Part shown: positions 1 to 9,836 of the stretch, in pieces | How the letters are laid out: each line of letters opens with the position of its first letter | How positions within the stretch are numbered: position 1 is the first letter of the stretch | Assembly (NCBI GenBank): GCA_018400615.1 | Contig: JAGYML010000009.1 | Coordinates: 1-33,839, forward strand | Source of the DNA: a bacterium | GTDB lineage: Bacteria > Bacillota_I > Bacilli_A > Izemoplasmatales > Izemoplasmataceae | Reading direction: 5' to 3' | Length of the DNA stretch: 33,839 bases | Translations under genes and position numbers: made by a program | Notes under the pieces: generated by a model | Told to the model about the DNA's origin: nothing | Seen by the model: only the letters and a program-made list of their open reading frames with translations | Database searches by the model: none

Positions 1-1203
1 CTCTCAAGAGCCATGATCGCGGTGAGCGGCGCTTATACGTTTGACAATCTGGATGTAAGTGGGGATGTCTATCAGACCAACACCGTTCCAAATGGTGCAT
101 TCAGAGGCTTCGGCGCCCCACAAATGATGTTTGCGATAGAAATGTTCATTGAACACGTCGCAAACACATTGGGAATTGATCCTTTGAACACCCGCATGAA
201 GTACCTTGCAAAACAAGGAGACGCCACCTCTACAGGGGGGACTTTCAGAGACCCAATCATTTTAAATAAAATGATTGAGAAAGCCAAAAAACAGGCACAT
301 TACGACGACCTTAAAAACGCCTATGCCAATCCCAGTGTTTTTAAAGGCATCGGAATGAGTGTCTTCCTGCATGGATGTGGGTTCACAGGAAGTGGTGAAG
401 CCGACATCATCAAAGCCAAAGTCAAACTGAAAAAAGACGCATCGGATGACATACATATCCTCGTTGCGGCGGTGGACATGGGCCAAGGTCCGAAGACCAC
501 ACTCAGAAAAGTCGTGTCAAACATCATGGAAGTGCCCATGAAAAAAGTCCACTACCCAAACCCTGACACCTTGCACGTGCCTGACAGCGGCCCGACTGTG
601 GCCTCACGAACAGCGATGATTGTCGGAGGGCTTTGTGCCAGAGCTGCAGAGAAACTCAAAAAAGTCTATGTACCCGGCAAAGCGGACACCGTCTATGAAA
701 CCTACGTTCAACCCAAGGAAATGACGTGGGACGAAGACACCATGCAAGGCGACGCTTACCCTGCTTATTCATGGGGCGTCAACATCGTGGAAGTCGAAGT
801 GGACAAGGAAACCTATCAGATAGACATCAAGAAGATGACCAGTGTCTATGACATTGGAAAGGCCCTGGATGAGCGCATCATAGAAGGGCAAATTCACGGT
901 GGTCAGGCTCAGGGACTCGGCTATGGGTACTTGGAAGTCATGAACCATAAAGAAGGTCGCCTTCAACAAACGACCATGACCGATTACATCATTCCCACCG
1001 CTATGGACACCCCACCTATGGAATCTAGTATCATCAACAACCCCTACGCTCTTGGCCCCTATGGCGCGAAAGGAGCGGGTGAACTAACCCTTGTTGGGGG
1101 CGCTCCCGCCCTGGCAAAGGCCGTTGAACAGGCCATTGGCAGGGAAATCCACACAATCCCTCTGAGCCCCGAGACCATTATGGAGTTGATGCAGCGTGAA
1201 TAA
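1..1203 (+). CDS. Xanthine dehydrogenase-type molybdenum hydroxylase, Mo-binding subunit (5' truncated by window edge)
   Basis: Frame is open from base 1 (CTC TCA AGA GCC ATG...). Motifs GAFRGFGAPQ, DMGQG and GAKGAGELTLVGGAPALAKAV are typical of the xanthine dehydrogenase Mo-cofactor subunit. Followed directly by 2Fe-2S and FAD subunits. Confidence 0.93.
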   Translation, partial: LSRAMIAVSGAYTFDNLDVSGDVYQTNTVPNGAFRGFGAPQMMFAIEMFIEHVANTLGIDPLNTRMKYLAKQGDATSTGGTFRDPIILNKMIEKAKKQAHYDDLKNAYANPSVFKGIGMSVFLHGCGFTGSGEADIIKAKVKLKKDASDDIHILVAAVDMGQGPKTTLRKVVSNIMEVPMKKVHYPNPDTLHVPDSGPTVASRTAMIVGGLCARAAEKLKKVYVPGKADTVYETYVQPKEMTWDEDTMQGDAYPAYSWGVNIVEVEVDKETYQIDIKKMTSVYDIGKALDERIIEGQIHGGQAQGLGYGYLEVMNHKEGRLQQTTMTDYIIPTAMDTPPMESSIINNPYALGPYGAKGAGELTLVGGAPALAKAVEQAIGREIHTIPLSPETIMELMQRE

Positions 1204-1669
1204 TGTGACGTTCACATTGAATGGAAAAAAAACGACACTCTCAATCGACCCTTCCAAAAGATTTCTTGACGTACTTAGAAACGATTTGAATCTCAAAGGC
1301 CCCAAAGAGGGCTGTGGTGAAGGCGAATGTGGGGCATGCGCCGTATTGATAGACGGAGACATCGTCAATACCTGCATCTTGCCTGCAGCGAATGTCGAAG
1401 GGAAAAATGTTACCACCATCGAAGGGTTCGCCCATACGAAAAAATACGCTGTCATAAAGGAAGCGTTCAAGGAAACGGGAGGGGTCCAGTGTGGCTTTTG
1501 CACACCAGGCATGATCATCGCCACTGAAAGTCTTTTGAACAAGAACCCCTCTCCAAGTGATGAAGCCATAAGAATTGGCCTTTCAGGCAACCTTTGTCGG
1601 TGCACAGGGTATGAACTTATCATAAAAGCCGTAAAAAGGGCTGCCAAAAGAGGTGAAGGTCTATGGTAA
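1196..1669 (+). CDS. xdhC: Xanthine dehydrogenase-type 2Fe-2S subunit
   Basis: 157 aa with two Cys clusters: GCGEGECGACAVLIDG...C and CGFCTPGMI...GNLCRCTGY. Likely GTG start overlapping the upstream stop. Confidence 0.93.
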   Translation: MNNVTFTLNGKKTTLSIDPSKRFLDVLRNDLNLKGPKEGCGEGECGACAVLIDGDIVNTCILPAANVEGKNVTTIEGFAHTKKYAVIKEAFKETGGVQCGFCTPGMIIATESLLNKNPSPSDEAIRIGLSGNLCRCTGYELIIKAVKRAAKRGEGLW

Positions 1670-2502
1670 GTCACCGTCATCCAAATTCATTGGAGGAAGC
1701 CCTTGAAACACTTAAGAACGAACCCTGTCACATCGTCGGGGGTGGCAGTGATTTATGGGTCAAAAACAGAAGCTGGGCCAACACGCCACCCGCATTCAAA
1801 AAGACCCTGCTTTACCTTGCCCACCTTGAATCCTTGAAAGGCATCAGGAAGACAGATGACTCACTCATCATTGGTGCCATGACACCTTATGAAACCATTC
1901 TCAACCACCCTGAGACCCCTGCTTTATTGAAGGCATGCCTCTATGAGCTCGCGTCTCCTGCGATAAGACATGTGGCAACCCTTGCGGGGAATATTGCCAA
2001 TGCCTCTCCCGCAGCCGACGCGGTACTCGTACTCATCGCACTGGACGCCACACTTGAAATACAGAACCACGCCTTCAAAAGAACCGTGAAAGTGAAAGAC
2101 CTGATTGAAGGTCCTGGCAAAACCTCCCTTGAGTCAAGGGATCTCATTACAAGCATCCGCATTCCACGCCGCACGTTTACCCATCAAACGTACAAAAAAG
2201 TCGGGGGAAGAAAGGCGGATGCCATCAGCAAAGTCGCCTTTGCAGGCGGCGCTGTGATAAAGGATGGCACGGTAAAACATCTCAGTCTTGCACTCGGAGC
2301 CGTCAATGCGACGGTCGTGCGCGATGAAGGGGTCGAAAAGCCCTATATCAATCAGCCTCTGAGTAAGCTTAAAAGCGAAAAAGAAGCCTTCAAAAAGGCC
2401 CTAAGCAGTTCAATCAACCCGATTGACGACCAGCGTTCAAACGCCTTGTACCGTAAAAAGGTTGCCCTCAACATGATCAACCGTTTCATAGAGTCACTTT
2501 GA
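1663..2502 (+). CDS. xdhB: Xanthine dehydrogenase-type FAD-binding subunit
   Basis: 279 aa, HIVGGGSDLWV and ATLAGNIANASPAADAVLVLIALDA (FAD-binding motifs of the CO-DH/XDH medium subunit). Overlaps the 2Fe-2S gene. Confidence 0.92.
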   Translation: MVSHRHPNSLEEALETLKNEPCHIVGGGSDLWVKNRSWANTPPAFKKTLLYLAHLESLKGIRKTDDSLIIGAMTPYETILNHPETPALLKACLYELASPAIRHVATLAGNIANASPAADAVLVLIALDATLEIQNHAFKRTVKVKDLIEGPGKTSLESRDLITSIRIPRRTFTHQTYKKVGGRKADAISKVAFAGGAVIKDGTVKHLSLALGAVNATVVRDEGVEKPYINQPLSKLKSEKEAFKKALSSSINPIDDQRSNALYRKKVALNMINRFIESL

Positions 2503-2509
2503 GAAAGGG

Positions 2510-4240
2510 ATGGAAATCATGAACACTAAAACACTGATGGCCCGCGCAAGTGGTAAAGAAAAAGCTTTGAAAGTCTTCAAAAATGCCAGACTCCTCAACG
2601 TCTATTCCAAGGAAATTGAAAAAGTGGATATTGCTGTAGAGAAGGCTACCATCATTGGCATTGGCACCTATGAAGGAGAAGAGGAAATCGATTTGAATGG
2701 GGCGTATGTGGCGCCTGGCTTCATTGATGGGCATGTTCACATCGAATCGTCCATGGTCACGCCTGAAGGCTTCGCTTCACTCGTCATGCCCCATGGCACG
2801 ACCACCGTGATCGCCGATCCCCATGAAATCGCCAACGTAGCCGGTGAAAAAGGCATTCGTTACATGCTTGAATGTGCCAAACGAACCCCACTCGATATCA
2901 AGATGATGCTGCCCTCGAGTGTCCCCTCAACCACTTTCGAAACCTCTGGGGCTACTATGGACAGCTCGTCCATCAAGAGAATGAAGGATCTTGAAGGGGT
3001 CTTTGGGCTTGGGGAAGTCATGAACGACCCTGGGGTCATCAACGGTGAAAAAGACATACATGAGAAAATAGCCCTTATGAAAGGCCGTCCAATTGACGGA
3101 CATGCGCCCGCGCTCAAGGGACTTGACTTGAATGCCTACATCCTGGCGGGGGTCATGACCGACCACGAATGTGAAACCCCCACCGCCTTGCTTGAAAGAG
3201 TCAAAAAAGGGATGTATGTCCATCTGAGAGAAGGCTCTCAGACTAGAAATGTCACTGACCTTCTCTCAGCAGTCAATAAGAATATTTTGCCACGTCTCCT
3301 TTTTTGCACAGATGACAAGCACCCCGAAGACATCAAACAAGAAGGACATATCAACTACAATGTGAACCTTGCCATCAAACATGGCCTTGATCCCATTGAT
3401 GCCGTAAGCATGGGCACGCTCAATGCGGCAAACTGTTACAACCTGAAAGACATCGGGGCCATAGCACCTGGTAAAAAAGCAGACTTCATCGTCTTTGATT
3501 CACTTAAAACCATTCATCCCAATGCCGTATATAAAAACGGTGAACGTGTGGCTGAAAACAAGAAAATGCTCAAAAACGTGACGTCTTATCATGATGAATC
3601 CCTTGAAAATACTGTTCACATTGATAAAGCCAGCCTTGATTTCAGCCTTCATCTGAAACAGGAAAGAGTCCATGTCATTGGCCTCAACGAAAACAACATT
3701 ACCACAAAAAATCTGATTGAAACTGTAAAAATCAACAACGGGCTTTATCAAAACGCGCCGGATGACGACATCATGAAACTTGCGGTTGTCGAGCGACATA
3801 AAGCCAGTGGTAACATAGGTCTCGGCCTTGTAAAAGGGTTTGGGTTCAAACACGGAGCGCTTGCCATGAGTATCGGACACGATGCCCACAATGTCTTGGT
3901 GCTAGGAGACAGCGATGAAACCATGACCCGCGCCACAGAAGAAATCATCGAGATGCAGGGAGGCATCGCCCTCGCTCAGCGTGATGGAAAAGTTCAGTCA
4001 TTGCAACTCGAAGTCGGTGGACTCATGACCAAGGCCCCACATGAAGACGTTGAAAAGACCCTCAGTCAGATGAAACAAACACTCAGAATCATGGGCCTCA
4101 ATGAAACCATCCGCGACCCGTTCATTCAACTCGCATTCTTGTCATTGGCCGTCGTACCCAGTTTGAAACTGACAGACAGAGGTTTGTTTGATGTCGAAGC
4201 TTTCAAGCTCATACAAATTGAAGCCAGGGAAGGTGAATAG
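2510..4240 (+). CDS. adeC: Adenine deaminase
   Basis: 576 aa; APGFIDGHVHIESSMVTPEGFASLVMPHGTTTVIADPHEIANVAG is a signature of AdeC amidohydrolases. Start could also be 2519. Confidence 0.95.
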   Translation: MEIMNTKTLMARASGKEKALKVFKNARLLNVYSKEIEKVDIAVEKATIIGIGTYEGEEEIDLNGAYVAPGFIDGHVHIESSMVTPEGFASLVMPHGTTTVIADPHEIANVAGEKGIRYMLECAKRTPLDIKMMLPSSVPSTTFETSGATMDSSSIKRMKDLEGVFGLGEVMNDPGVINGEKDIHEKIALMKGRPIDGHAPALKGLDLNAYILAGVMTDHECETPTALLERVKKGMYVHLREGSQTRNVTDLLSAVNKNILPRLLFCTDDKHPEDIKQEGHINYNVNLAIKHGLDPIDAVSMGTLNAANCYNLKDIGAIAPGKKADFIVFDSLKTIHPNAVYKNGERVAENKKMLKNVTSYHDESLENTVHIDKASLDFSLHLKQERVHVIGLNENNITTKNLIETVKINNGLYQNAPDDDIMKLAVVERHKASGNIGLGLVKGFGFKHGALAMSIGHDAHNVLVLGDSDETMTRATEEIIEMQGGIALAQRDGKVQSLQLEVGGLMTKAPHEDVEKTLSQMKQTLRIMGLNETIRDPFIQLAFLSLAVVPSLKLTDRGLFDVEAFKLIQIEAREGE

Positions 4241-4241
4241 G

Positions 4242-5483
4242 ATGCGTTATGTCACCCACTTGAGCTGCACCCTGTGTGGCAGGACTTATGCACCGGATTT
4301 TAAGTATCTGACCTGTCCCACATGTGGTGAAACCGGTATTTTGGATATTCACTATGATTATGAAGGCCTCAAGACCATCATCACAAAAGCGTATTTCAAA
4401 AACAATGAAGACCATTCGATTTGGCGCTACATTCCCCTGATGAGTGTCAAAGGCATTGAAACCGATTCAACTTTGAAAGTGGGGTGGACCCCACTTTACA
4501 GAGGCAAAAACCTTGAAAAAATTCTAGGAATCAAAACATTGACGTTCAAGGATGAAGGCGTGAACCCTACAGGGTCTCTTAAAGACCGAGCCTCCGTCGT
4601 CGCCACCATTAAAGCGATGGAAGGCGGACATACAACTCTCGCCTGCGCTTCAACAGGCAACGCCGCCTCGAGTCTTGCAGGCAACGCCAGCAAGTTGGGG
4701 CTTAAGAGTGTCATCTTCGTACCCAAAAGAGCCCCAAGAGGCAAACTTACGCAGCTTCTTGCTTATGGGGCGGATGTCATTAGTGTCCAGGGAGACTACA
4801 AAGAAGCCTTCAAGCTTTCAAGAGATGCCATCAATCATTACGGTTGGTACAACCGCAACGCCGCCATCAACCCTCATATGGTAGAAGGCAAGAAAACCGT
4901 GGCCTATGAAATCATCGAACAACTCAATTTCAATCCACCAGACTGGATTGTGGTGAGTGTGGGCGATGGGTGTACCATCGGCGGCGTGTACAAGGGATTG
5001 CATGATTTCCATGCACTTGGACTCATTGAGCACATTCCGAGAATCCTGGGCGTCCAAAGCGAAGGCTGTGCGCCGTTTTACAAAGCATGGACCACAGGCA
5101 AACCCTTGAAGGAAACGGAAGAAAACACGCTAGCTGACAGTATCGCCGTAGGCATACCTAGAAATCCTGTGAAAGCCATGCGGGCCGTGGATTATTCAAA
5201 CGGCGCCTGGATTACAGTGACAGACGACGCGATCATCAAAGCCATAAAAACCCTAGGAAGCACGGAAGGCCTGTTTTGTGAACCCGCCGCAGCAGCGGCG
5301 TACGCAGGCCTAGAAGCGGCACTTGACCAAGCCATCATAGATAAAGACAGTCACGTCAGTGTTATCCTCACAGGCAACGGACTCAAAGACCCTGATACCA
5401 TAGGAAAAGCCATCAAAGGGCCTGTGAAACTGGATAATGATCTGGATGCACTGATTAACCATATAGAAAGCACCCATGACTAA
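4242..5483 (+). CDS. Threonine-synthase-like PLP enzyme (fold type II) with N-terminal zinc ribbon
   Basis: N-terminal CTLCGRTY...CPTCGE zinc ribbon; PLP lysine region NPTGSLKDRAS; ASTGNAASSLAG; C-terminal LTGNGLKDPD. Start trimmed from 4188 to ATG 4242. Confidence 0.88.
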   Translation: MRYVTHLSCTLCGRTYAPDFKYLTCPTCGETGILDIHYDYEGLKTIITKAYFKNNEDHSIWRYIPLMSVKGIETDSTLKVGWTPLYRGKNLEKILGIKTLTFKDEGVNPTGSLKDRASVVATIKAMEGGHTTLACASTGNAASSLAGNASKLGLKSVIFVPKRAPRGKLTQLLAYGADVISVQGDYKEAFKLSRDAINHYGWYNRNAAINPHMVEGKKTVAYEIIEQLNFNPPDWIVVSVGDGCTIGGVYKGLHDFHALGLIEHIPRILGVQSEGCAPFYKAWTTGKPLKETEENTLADSIAVGIPRNPVKAMRAVDYSNGAWITVTDDAIIKAIKTLGSTEGLFCEPAAAAAYAGLEAALDQAIIDKDSHVSVILTGNGLKDPDTIGKAIKGPVKLDNDLDALINHIESTHD

Positions 5484-5500
5484 ATCGAAGGAGTAATACC

Positions 5501-6862
5501 ATGACAAAGATTCCATTTGGTCCAACGTACGAGGAAATGCTTCATCCAAGCAAGATTGAGCCTTCAATTCGAAAGAAAGCCCTGAAAGCCAAGGACAATG
5601 AACTCGATCCTTTGAACCTTTTCAATATTACTTGGCGAAAAGAGGATAATACCATCCACAAGATAGTGCTTCCAAAAGCGTTAACAGGCGTGGATGCGAA
5701 TATTGTGGTGCTCTTGGGAAAGGACTTTCCAAGTGGCTCTCACAAAGTAGGACCAGCCTATTCGACCTTGATAGAAGGGGCTGTGGACGGCACAATCGTG
5801 CCTGGCAAACATAGGATACTTGGGCCTTCCACGGGCAATTTTGGTATTGGCGTCTCTTATATCTGCAATCTTATGCACTATGATGCCACGGTCATCATGC
5901 CCGACAATATGAGTAAGGAGCGCTACACGCGCATCAAGCAATATGGCGCGGATCTGGAGCTTACCCCAGGAAGTGAATCGGACGTGATTCTCACACTTGA
6001 AAAAACCTTTGAAATGGCCAAGGACGAAAATAACGTGTCACTTGCCCAGTTCGAACTCTTGCCCAATTACCGTTTTCACCGCTATGTTACAGGGCATTCA
6101 CTCATTGAAGCGGTCAAGGGCATCGGCAATTCACGCATCGCTTGTTTCACCTCGGCGCCGGGCAGTGCAGGGACGCTTGGGGCAGGGGATCAAATCAAGA
6201 AAGCCTTCCCTGAAGCCAAAATAGCCGCCCTTGAACCTTATGAATGTCCAACACTGAGCGAAGGGGGACGCGGCCAACACAGGATCGAAGGCATCGGTGA
6301 TAAGATGTGTACCCTTATTCACAATGTACTCAATACCGATTTCATCGCTAAAATCAAGGATGAACAATCCGTACGAGGACTCAAGATTATCGAAGAAGGC
6401 CAGGACGTGCTTGTTGAAAACGGCCTTAGTGAAGAAGAGGCGAAAAGCCTGCAAGGCCTTTTTGGCATTTCATCCATCTGCAACATCCTTGGTGCGATCA
6501 AGATGGCAAAATTTCTGAAACTTGGGCCTGAAGACAACATCGTCACCGTTGCCACTGATGGGCCTGATCGCTACGGAAGCGTCCTTAAAGACGTAGATAA
6601 GCGCTATTTGGAAGTGGAAGATTTTGTCTTGGACCGCTGGTTCAAAGACCATTTCATCGGGGCCGTTCCCAAAGATGTCCTCGATACACGTGTTGAAAGT
6701 GAAAAAGCACGTCTTTTCAGACAAAAAGAGAGTGATTGGCTGAAATTCGGCTATTCCAGGGATTATCTCAATCAAATGAAGGAGATGGCCTTTTGGGATG
6801 ATGAATACAATAAGGTTTTTACTTACAATGAACGCATAAAAGCCATGAGAGAGGAGTCATAA
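5501..6862 (+). CDS. PLP-dependent fold-type-II lyase-like protein (divergent cysteine synthase/threonine dehydratase superfamily)
   Basis: 453 aa; [14 protein letters not shown] (putative PLP lysine), [71 protein letters not shown]. Strong operon context. Confidence 0.8.
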   Translation: MTKIPFGPTYEEMLHPSKIEPSIRKKALKAKDNELDPLNLFNITWRKEDNTIHKIVLPKALTGVDANIVVLLGKDFPSGSHKVGPAYSTLIEGAVDGTIVPGKHRILGPSTGNFGIGVSYICNLMHYDATVIMPDNMSKERYTRIKQYGADLELTPGSESDVILTLEKTFEMAKDENNVSLAQFELLPNYRFHRYVTGHSLIEAVKGIGNSRIACFTSAPGSAGTLGAGDQIKKAFPEAKIAALEPYECPTLSEGGRGQHRIEGIGDKMCTLIHNVLNTDFIAKIKDEQSVRGLKIIEEGQDVLVENGLSEEEAKSLQGLFGISSICNILGAIKMAKFLKLGPEDNIVTVATDGPDRYGSVLKDVDKRYLEVEDFVLDRWFKDHFIGAVPKDVLDTRVESEKARLFRQKESDWLKFGYSRDYLNQMKEMAFWDDEYNKVFTYNERIKAMREES

Positions 6863-6863
6863 G

Positions 6864-8069
6864 ATGGAGTTCGAAAACATTTTGAAACACGCAAGGCATT
6901 ATGAAAAAGCCATGACCAAATTTCTTCGTGACATGGTCAGACTGCCTTCTGAGGGCAGAGAGGAAGAAGCCGTCATCAAAAGAATCAAAGAAGAAATGGA
7001 AACGGTCGGTTTCGATGAAATCACCATCGACAAGATGGGCAACATTCTGGGACGCATTGGAAATGGCAAACACATCATCGCCATGGATGCCCATGTCGAT
7101 ACAGTTGGGGTGGGTGAACGTTCCAACTGGACATTTGATCCCCATGAAGGTTTTGAAGACGATGCAACCATTGGTGGAAGAGGCACAAGCGACCAGGAAG
7201 GCGGCATGGCCTCAATGGTTTACGCAGCTAAAATCATCAAAGATCTGGATCTTGAAGATGACTACACCCTCTATATAACAGGCACCGTACTCGAAGAGGA
7301 CTGCGACGGATTATGCTGGCAGTATATCGTTGAGGAAGACAAGCTCAAACCGGAGTTTGTCGTCATCACCGAGCCCACCTCCCTCAATATATACAGAGGC
7401 CACAGAGGTCGAATGGAAATAAAGGTTACCACCCACGGGACCTCGTGTCATGGCAGTGCCCCAGAGCGAGGGGACAACGCCATCTACAAGATGGCGCCCA
7501 TCATCAGTGAACTTGAAGCGCTCAATCCAAATTTGAAACACGATGATTTCCTTGGAAAAGGCACCCTCGCTGTCAGCGAAGTATTTTCGAAGTCGCCCTC
7601 AAGATGTGCCGTCGCAGATGGGTGTTCCATATCCATTGACCGCAGGCTCACTACTGGAGAAACCTGGGAAGGGGCACTCGATGAAATACGGGCCCTTGAT
7701 TCAGTGAAAAAAGCGCATGCCAAAGTTGAAATGTATGAATACAAGGAGCCCTCCTATACAGGACTCGTGTATCCGACTAAAGCGTATTTTCCAAGCTGGG
7801 TACTGGATGAAGACCATATCGCCACAAAAACACTCATAGAAAGCTACAAAGGACTTTTCAACAAGGCGCCACTTGTCGACAAGTGGACGTTTTCCACCAA
7901 CGCCGTTTCCATCATGGGACGCTACGGCATTCCTTGCATCGGGTTTGGCCCTGGCTTTGAAGAACAGGCCCACGCCCCCAATGAAATCACAAAAAAAGAT
8001 CATTTGGTAAAGGCCGCCGCCATGTACGCCGCCATTCCAAAAGCCTATATCAACAAAATCCAATCCTAA
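6864..8069 (+). CDS. ygeY: M20 family metallohydrolase, YgeY-like (selenium-metabolism-linked hydrolase family)
   Basis: 401 aa; [26 protein letters not shown] and VLEEDCDG metal-binding motifs; located next to a YgeW-like carbamoyltransferase. Confidence 0.85.
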   Translation: MEFENILKHARHYEKAMTKFLRDMVRLPSEGREEEAVIKRIKEEMETVGFDEITIDKMGNILGRIGNGKHIIAMDAHVDTVGVGERSNWTFDPHEGFEDDATIGGRGTSDQEGGMASMVYAAKIIKDLDLEDDYTLYITGTVLEEDCDGLCWQYIVEEDKLKPEFVVITEPTSLNIYRGHRGRMEIKVTTHGTSCHGSAPERGDNAIYKMAPIISELEALNPNLKHDDFLGKGTLAVSEVFSKSPSRCAVADGCSISIDRRLTTGETWEGALDEIRALDSVKKAHAKVEMYEYKEPSYTGLVYPTKAYFPSWVLDEDHIATKTLIESYKGLFNKAPLVDKWTFSTNAVSIMGRYGIPCIGFGPGFEEQAHAPNEITKKDHLVKAAAMYAAIPKAYINKIQS

Positions 8070-8081
8070 AGGAGTGATTCC

Positions 8082-9065
8082 ATGAAACCGAAGTTCAAAG
8101 GCAAACATTTCATTACGTTACAAGAATGGGAAAACAGTCAAATCGATACCCTGCTTGACGTATCAAAGACCCTCAAGGAAAAGTTTCTGAACAACGAAAT
8201 TACCAACTACTTGGAAAACAAAACAGCCTTTTTGATGTTTTTTGAACAGTCCACCCGTACAAGAAATTCCATGGAAGCGGGCATCGCCCAACTTGGAGGC
8301 CACGGAAATTTCTTAGATACCTCTACCATGCAAATATCCCATGGAGAAAAAGCCAAGGACACAGCCATCATCCTTTCGAGTTATGGACACGCCATCGCGT
8401 GTAGAAACTGTTTTTGGGGCATTGGCAATCAGTTTCTCCGCGACATGGCGCAACATGCCACAGTCCCCGTAATGAACTTGCAGTGTGACCTCTATCATCC
8501 CATGCAGGCTTTGGCCGATCTCATGACCATTCAGGAAGTGAAAAAGACCACGAAAAATCTCAAGGTATCCATCATTTGGGCGTATGCGACCTCACACAAA
8601 AAGCCAATCAGTGTCCCACTTTCACAAAGTCTTTTGTTTCCACGCTACGCAATGGATGTGACGCTCGCCCATCCAAAAGGCTACGAACTTCCAAAGTGGG
8701 TCATCAAACAAGCGAAAGACAACGCACTGAAAAACGGTGGAAGTTTCAGAGTCACGAACAACCAAGAAGAAGCCTACAAAGACGCAGACGTCGTCATCCC
8801 CAAAAACTGGGGAAGCTGGGTATCCAACCAGTCCAAGGATGTCCTTGATGACACACTTGAATCAAACAGACACTGGAAATGCACACAAAAACTCATGGCA
8901 CTTGCAAACGACACTGTAGCCTACATGCACGCACTGCCTGCAGATCGAGGCAACGAAGTGGAAGACATGGTTATTGACGGACAACACTCAATAGTGTATC
9001 AGGAAGCGGAAAATCGTCTTCATACTGCCAAAGCCGTCATGGCCATGACCATTGGAAACAAATAA
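8082..9065 (+). CDS. ygeW: Aspartate/ornithine carbamoyltransferase superfamily, YgeW-like
   Basis: 327 aa; FFEQSTRTRNSMEAGIAQLGG carbamoyl-phosphate motif, HPMQALADLMT; WAYATSHKKP insert region resembling YgeW rather than OTCase/ATCase. Confidence 0.87.
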   Translation: MKPKFKGKHFITLQEWENSQIDTLLDVSKTLKEKFLNNEITNYLENKTAFLMFFEQSTRTRNSMEAGIAQLGGHGNFLDTSTMQISHGEKAKDTAIILSSYGHAIACRNCFWGIGNQFLRDMAQHATVPVMNLQCDLYHPMQALADLMTIQEVKKTTKNLKVSIIWAYATSHKKPISVPLSQSLLFPRYAMDVTLAHPKGYELPKWVIKQAKDNALKNGGSFRVTNNQEEAYKDADVVIPKNWGSWVSNQSKDVLDDTLESNRHWKCTQKLMALANDTVAYMHALPADRGNEVEDMVIDGQHSIVYQEAENRLHTAKAVMAMTIGNK

Positions 9066-9105
9066 AAAATGCGACCATATCACAAAGATATGGTCGCACT
9101 TTTTC
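9066..9105. terminator. Shared bidirectional terminator between convergent ygeW-like and guaD-like genes
   Basis: Perfect 11-bp stem gcgaccatatc-acaaa-gatatggtcgc (9071-9097) flanked by A-run and T-run. Confidence 0.88.
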
Positions 9106-9619
9106 AATAAAGCTGTTTGTTTTTTTCCTTGTATTCCTTGAAAAGTTCCAGGCATTCTTCACGGTAGGCTTCCTTGGTAACGAGTATGGATTCGTCCTTT
9201 TGATCCTTTTTGAAGAATTCATAAATGAAATCATCACGAAACCCTATCGCGTCAGCATCTTCGGGTCTGCATCCGTAGATGACGTGTTTGATGTTGGCCC
9301 ATATTGTGGCGCCAAGACACATGGGACAGGGGTAAGCTGTCGTGTAGAGTGTGCAGCCACTCATATCGTGCGTGCCCAGGGCCTTTCCGGCTTGTCTTAT
9401 GGCGTTGATTTCTGCGTGAGCTGAAGGATCAGCGTCTGCCAAGACGCTGTTGGAAGCCACCGACAGTACAGTGCCCTCAGGGCCAATGACTGCTGCACCG
9501 AAGGGGCCGCCCAAATCCTGGTTCATCGTTTCACGTGCACGTGCAATCGCTTTTTGCATCACCTGTTCATCCAGATTCCTGTTGATTGAAATCACCCCAT
9601 CTTCAAGTTTGCTTAACAC
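9104..9619 (-). CDS. guaD: Guanine deaminase / nucleoside deaminase (CDA-like fold)
   Basis: 171 aa; HAEINAIRQAGKALG and PCPMCLGA zinc motifs; C-terminal GFRDDFIYEFF...CLELFKEYKEK resembles GuaD-type rather than TadA. Confidence 0.85.
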   Translation of the reverse strand: MLSKLEDGVISINRNLDEQVMQKAIARARETMNQDLGGPFGAAVIGPEGTVLSVASNSVLADADPSAHAEINAIRQAGKALGTHDMSGCTLYTTAYPCPMCLGATIWANIKHVIYGCRPEDADAIGFRDDFIYEFFKKDQKDESILVTKEAYREECLELFKEYKEKNKQLY

Positions 9620-9800
9620 ATTATTATAGCGCTTTCATGTTATTTTATCAATGCGCGCAGTGAATTTAAAAGCTATTTTATTATATGAAGAAAATTTTCA
9701 AATTAACAGTGCTCGTCATTCTTAAGTCTCTCAAGCCATCGGATAAAGAGAATTTAAAAGGAAATTAATAAAGGAATGCCTTTTATTTTGACGTCCTTTT

Positions 9801-9809
9801 TGCTATAAT
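9801..9809 (+). promoter_or_regulatory. Extended -10 promoter (TGCTATAAT) for the gmk-like gene
   Basis: TG-N-TATAAT about 28 nt upstream of ATG 9837, RBS aaaggag. Confidence 0.55.
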
Positions 9810-9836
9810 TTATGAGAGTTAAAAGGAGCGATTAAT

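Noticed and set aside
1084-1680. 198-aa minus-strand ORF opposite the XDH Mo and 2Fe-2S genes
   Set aside because: Antisense shadow of strongly supported XDH genes; no motif or RBS support.
2018-2174. Minus-strand ORFs across xdhB/adeC (e.g. 1941..2174, 2860..3117, 2927..3223)
   Set aside because: Overlap confident CDSs on the other strand, composition typical of antisense frames.
9788-9809. TTGACG...TATAAT as a standard promoter for the gmk-like gene
   Set aside because: Spacing is only 10 nt; the extended -10 TGCTATAAT is a better explanation.
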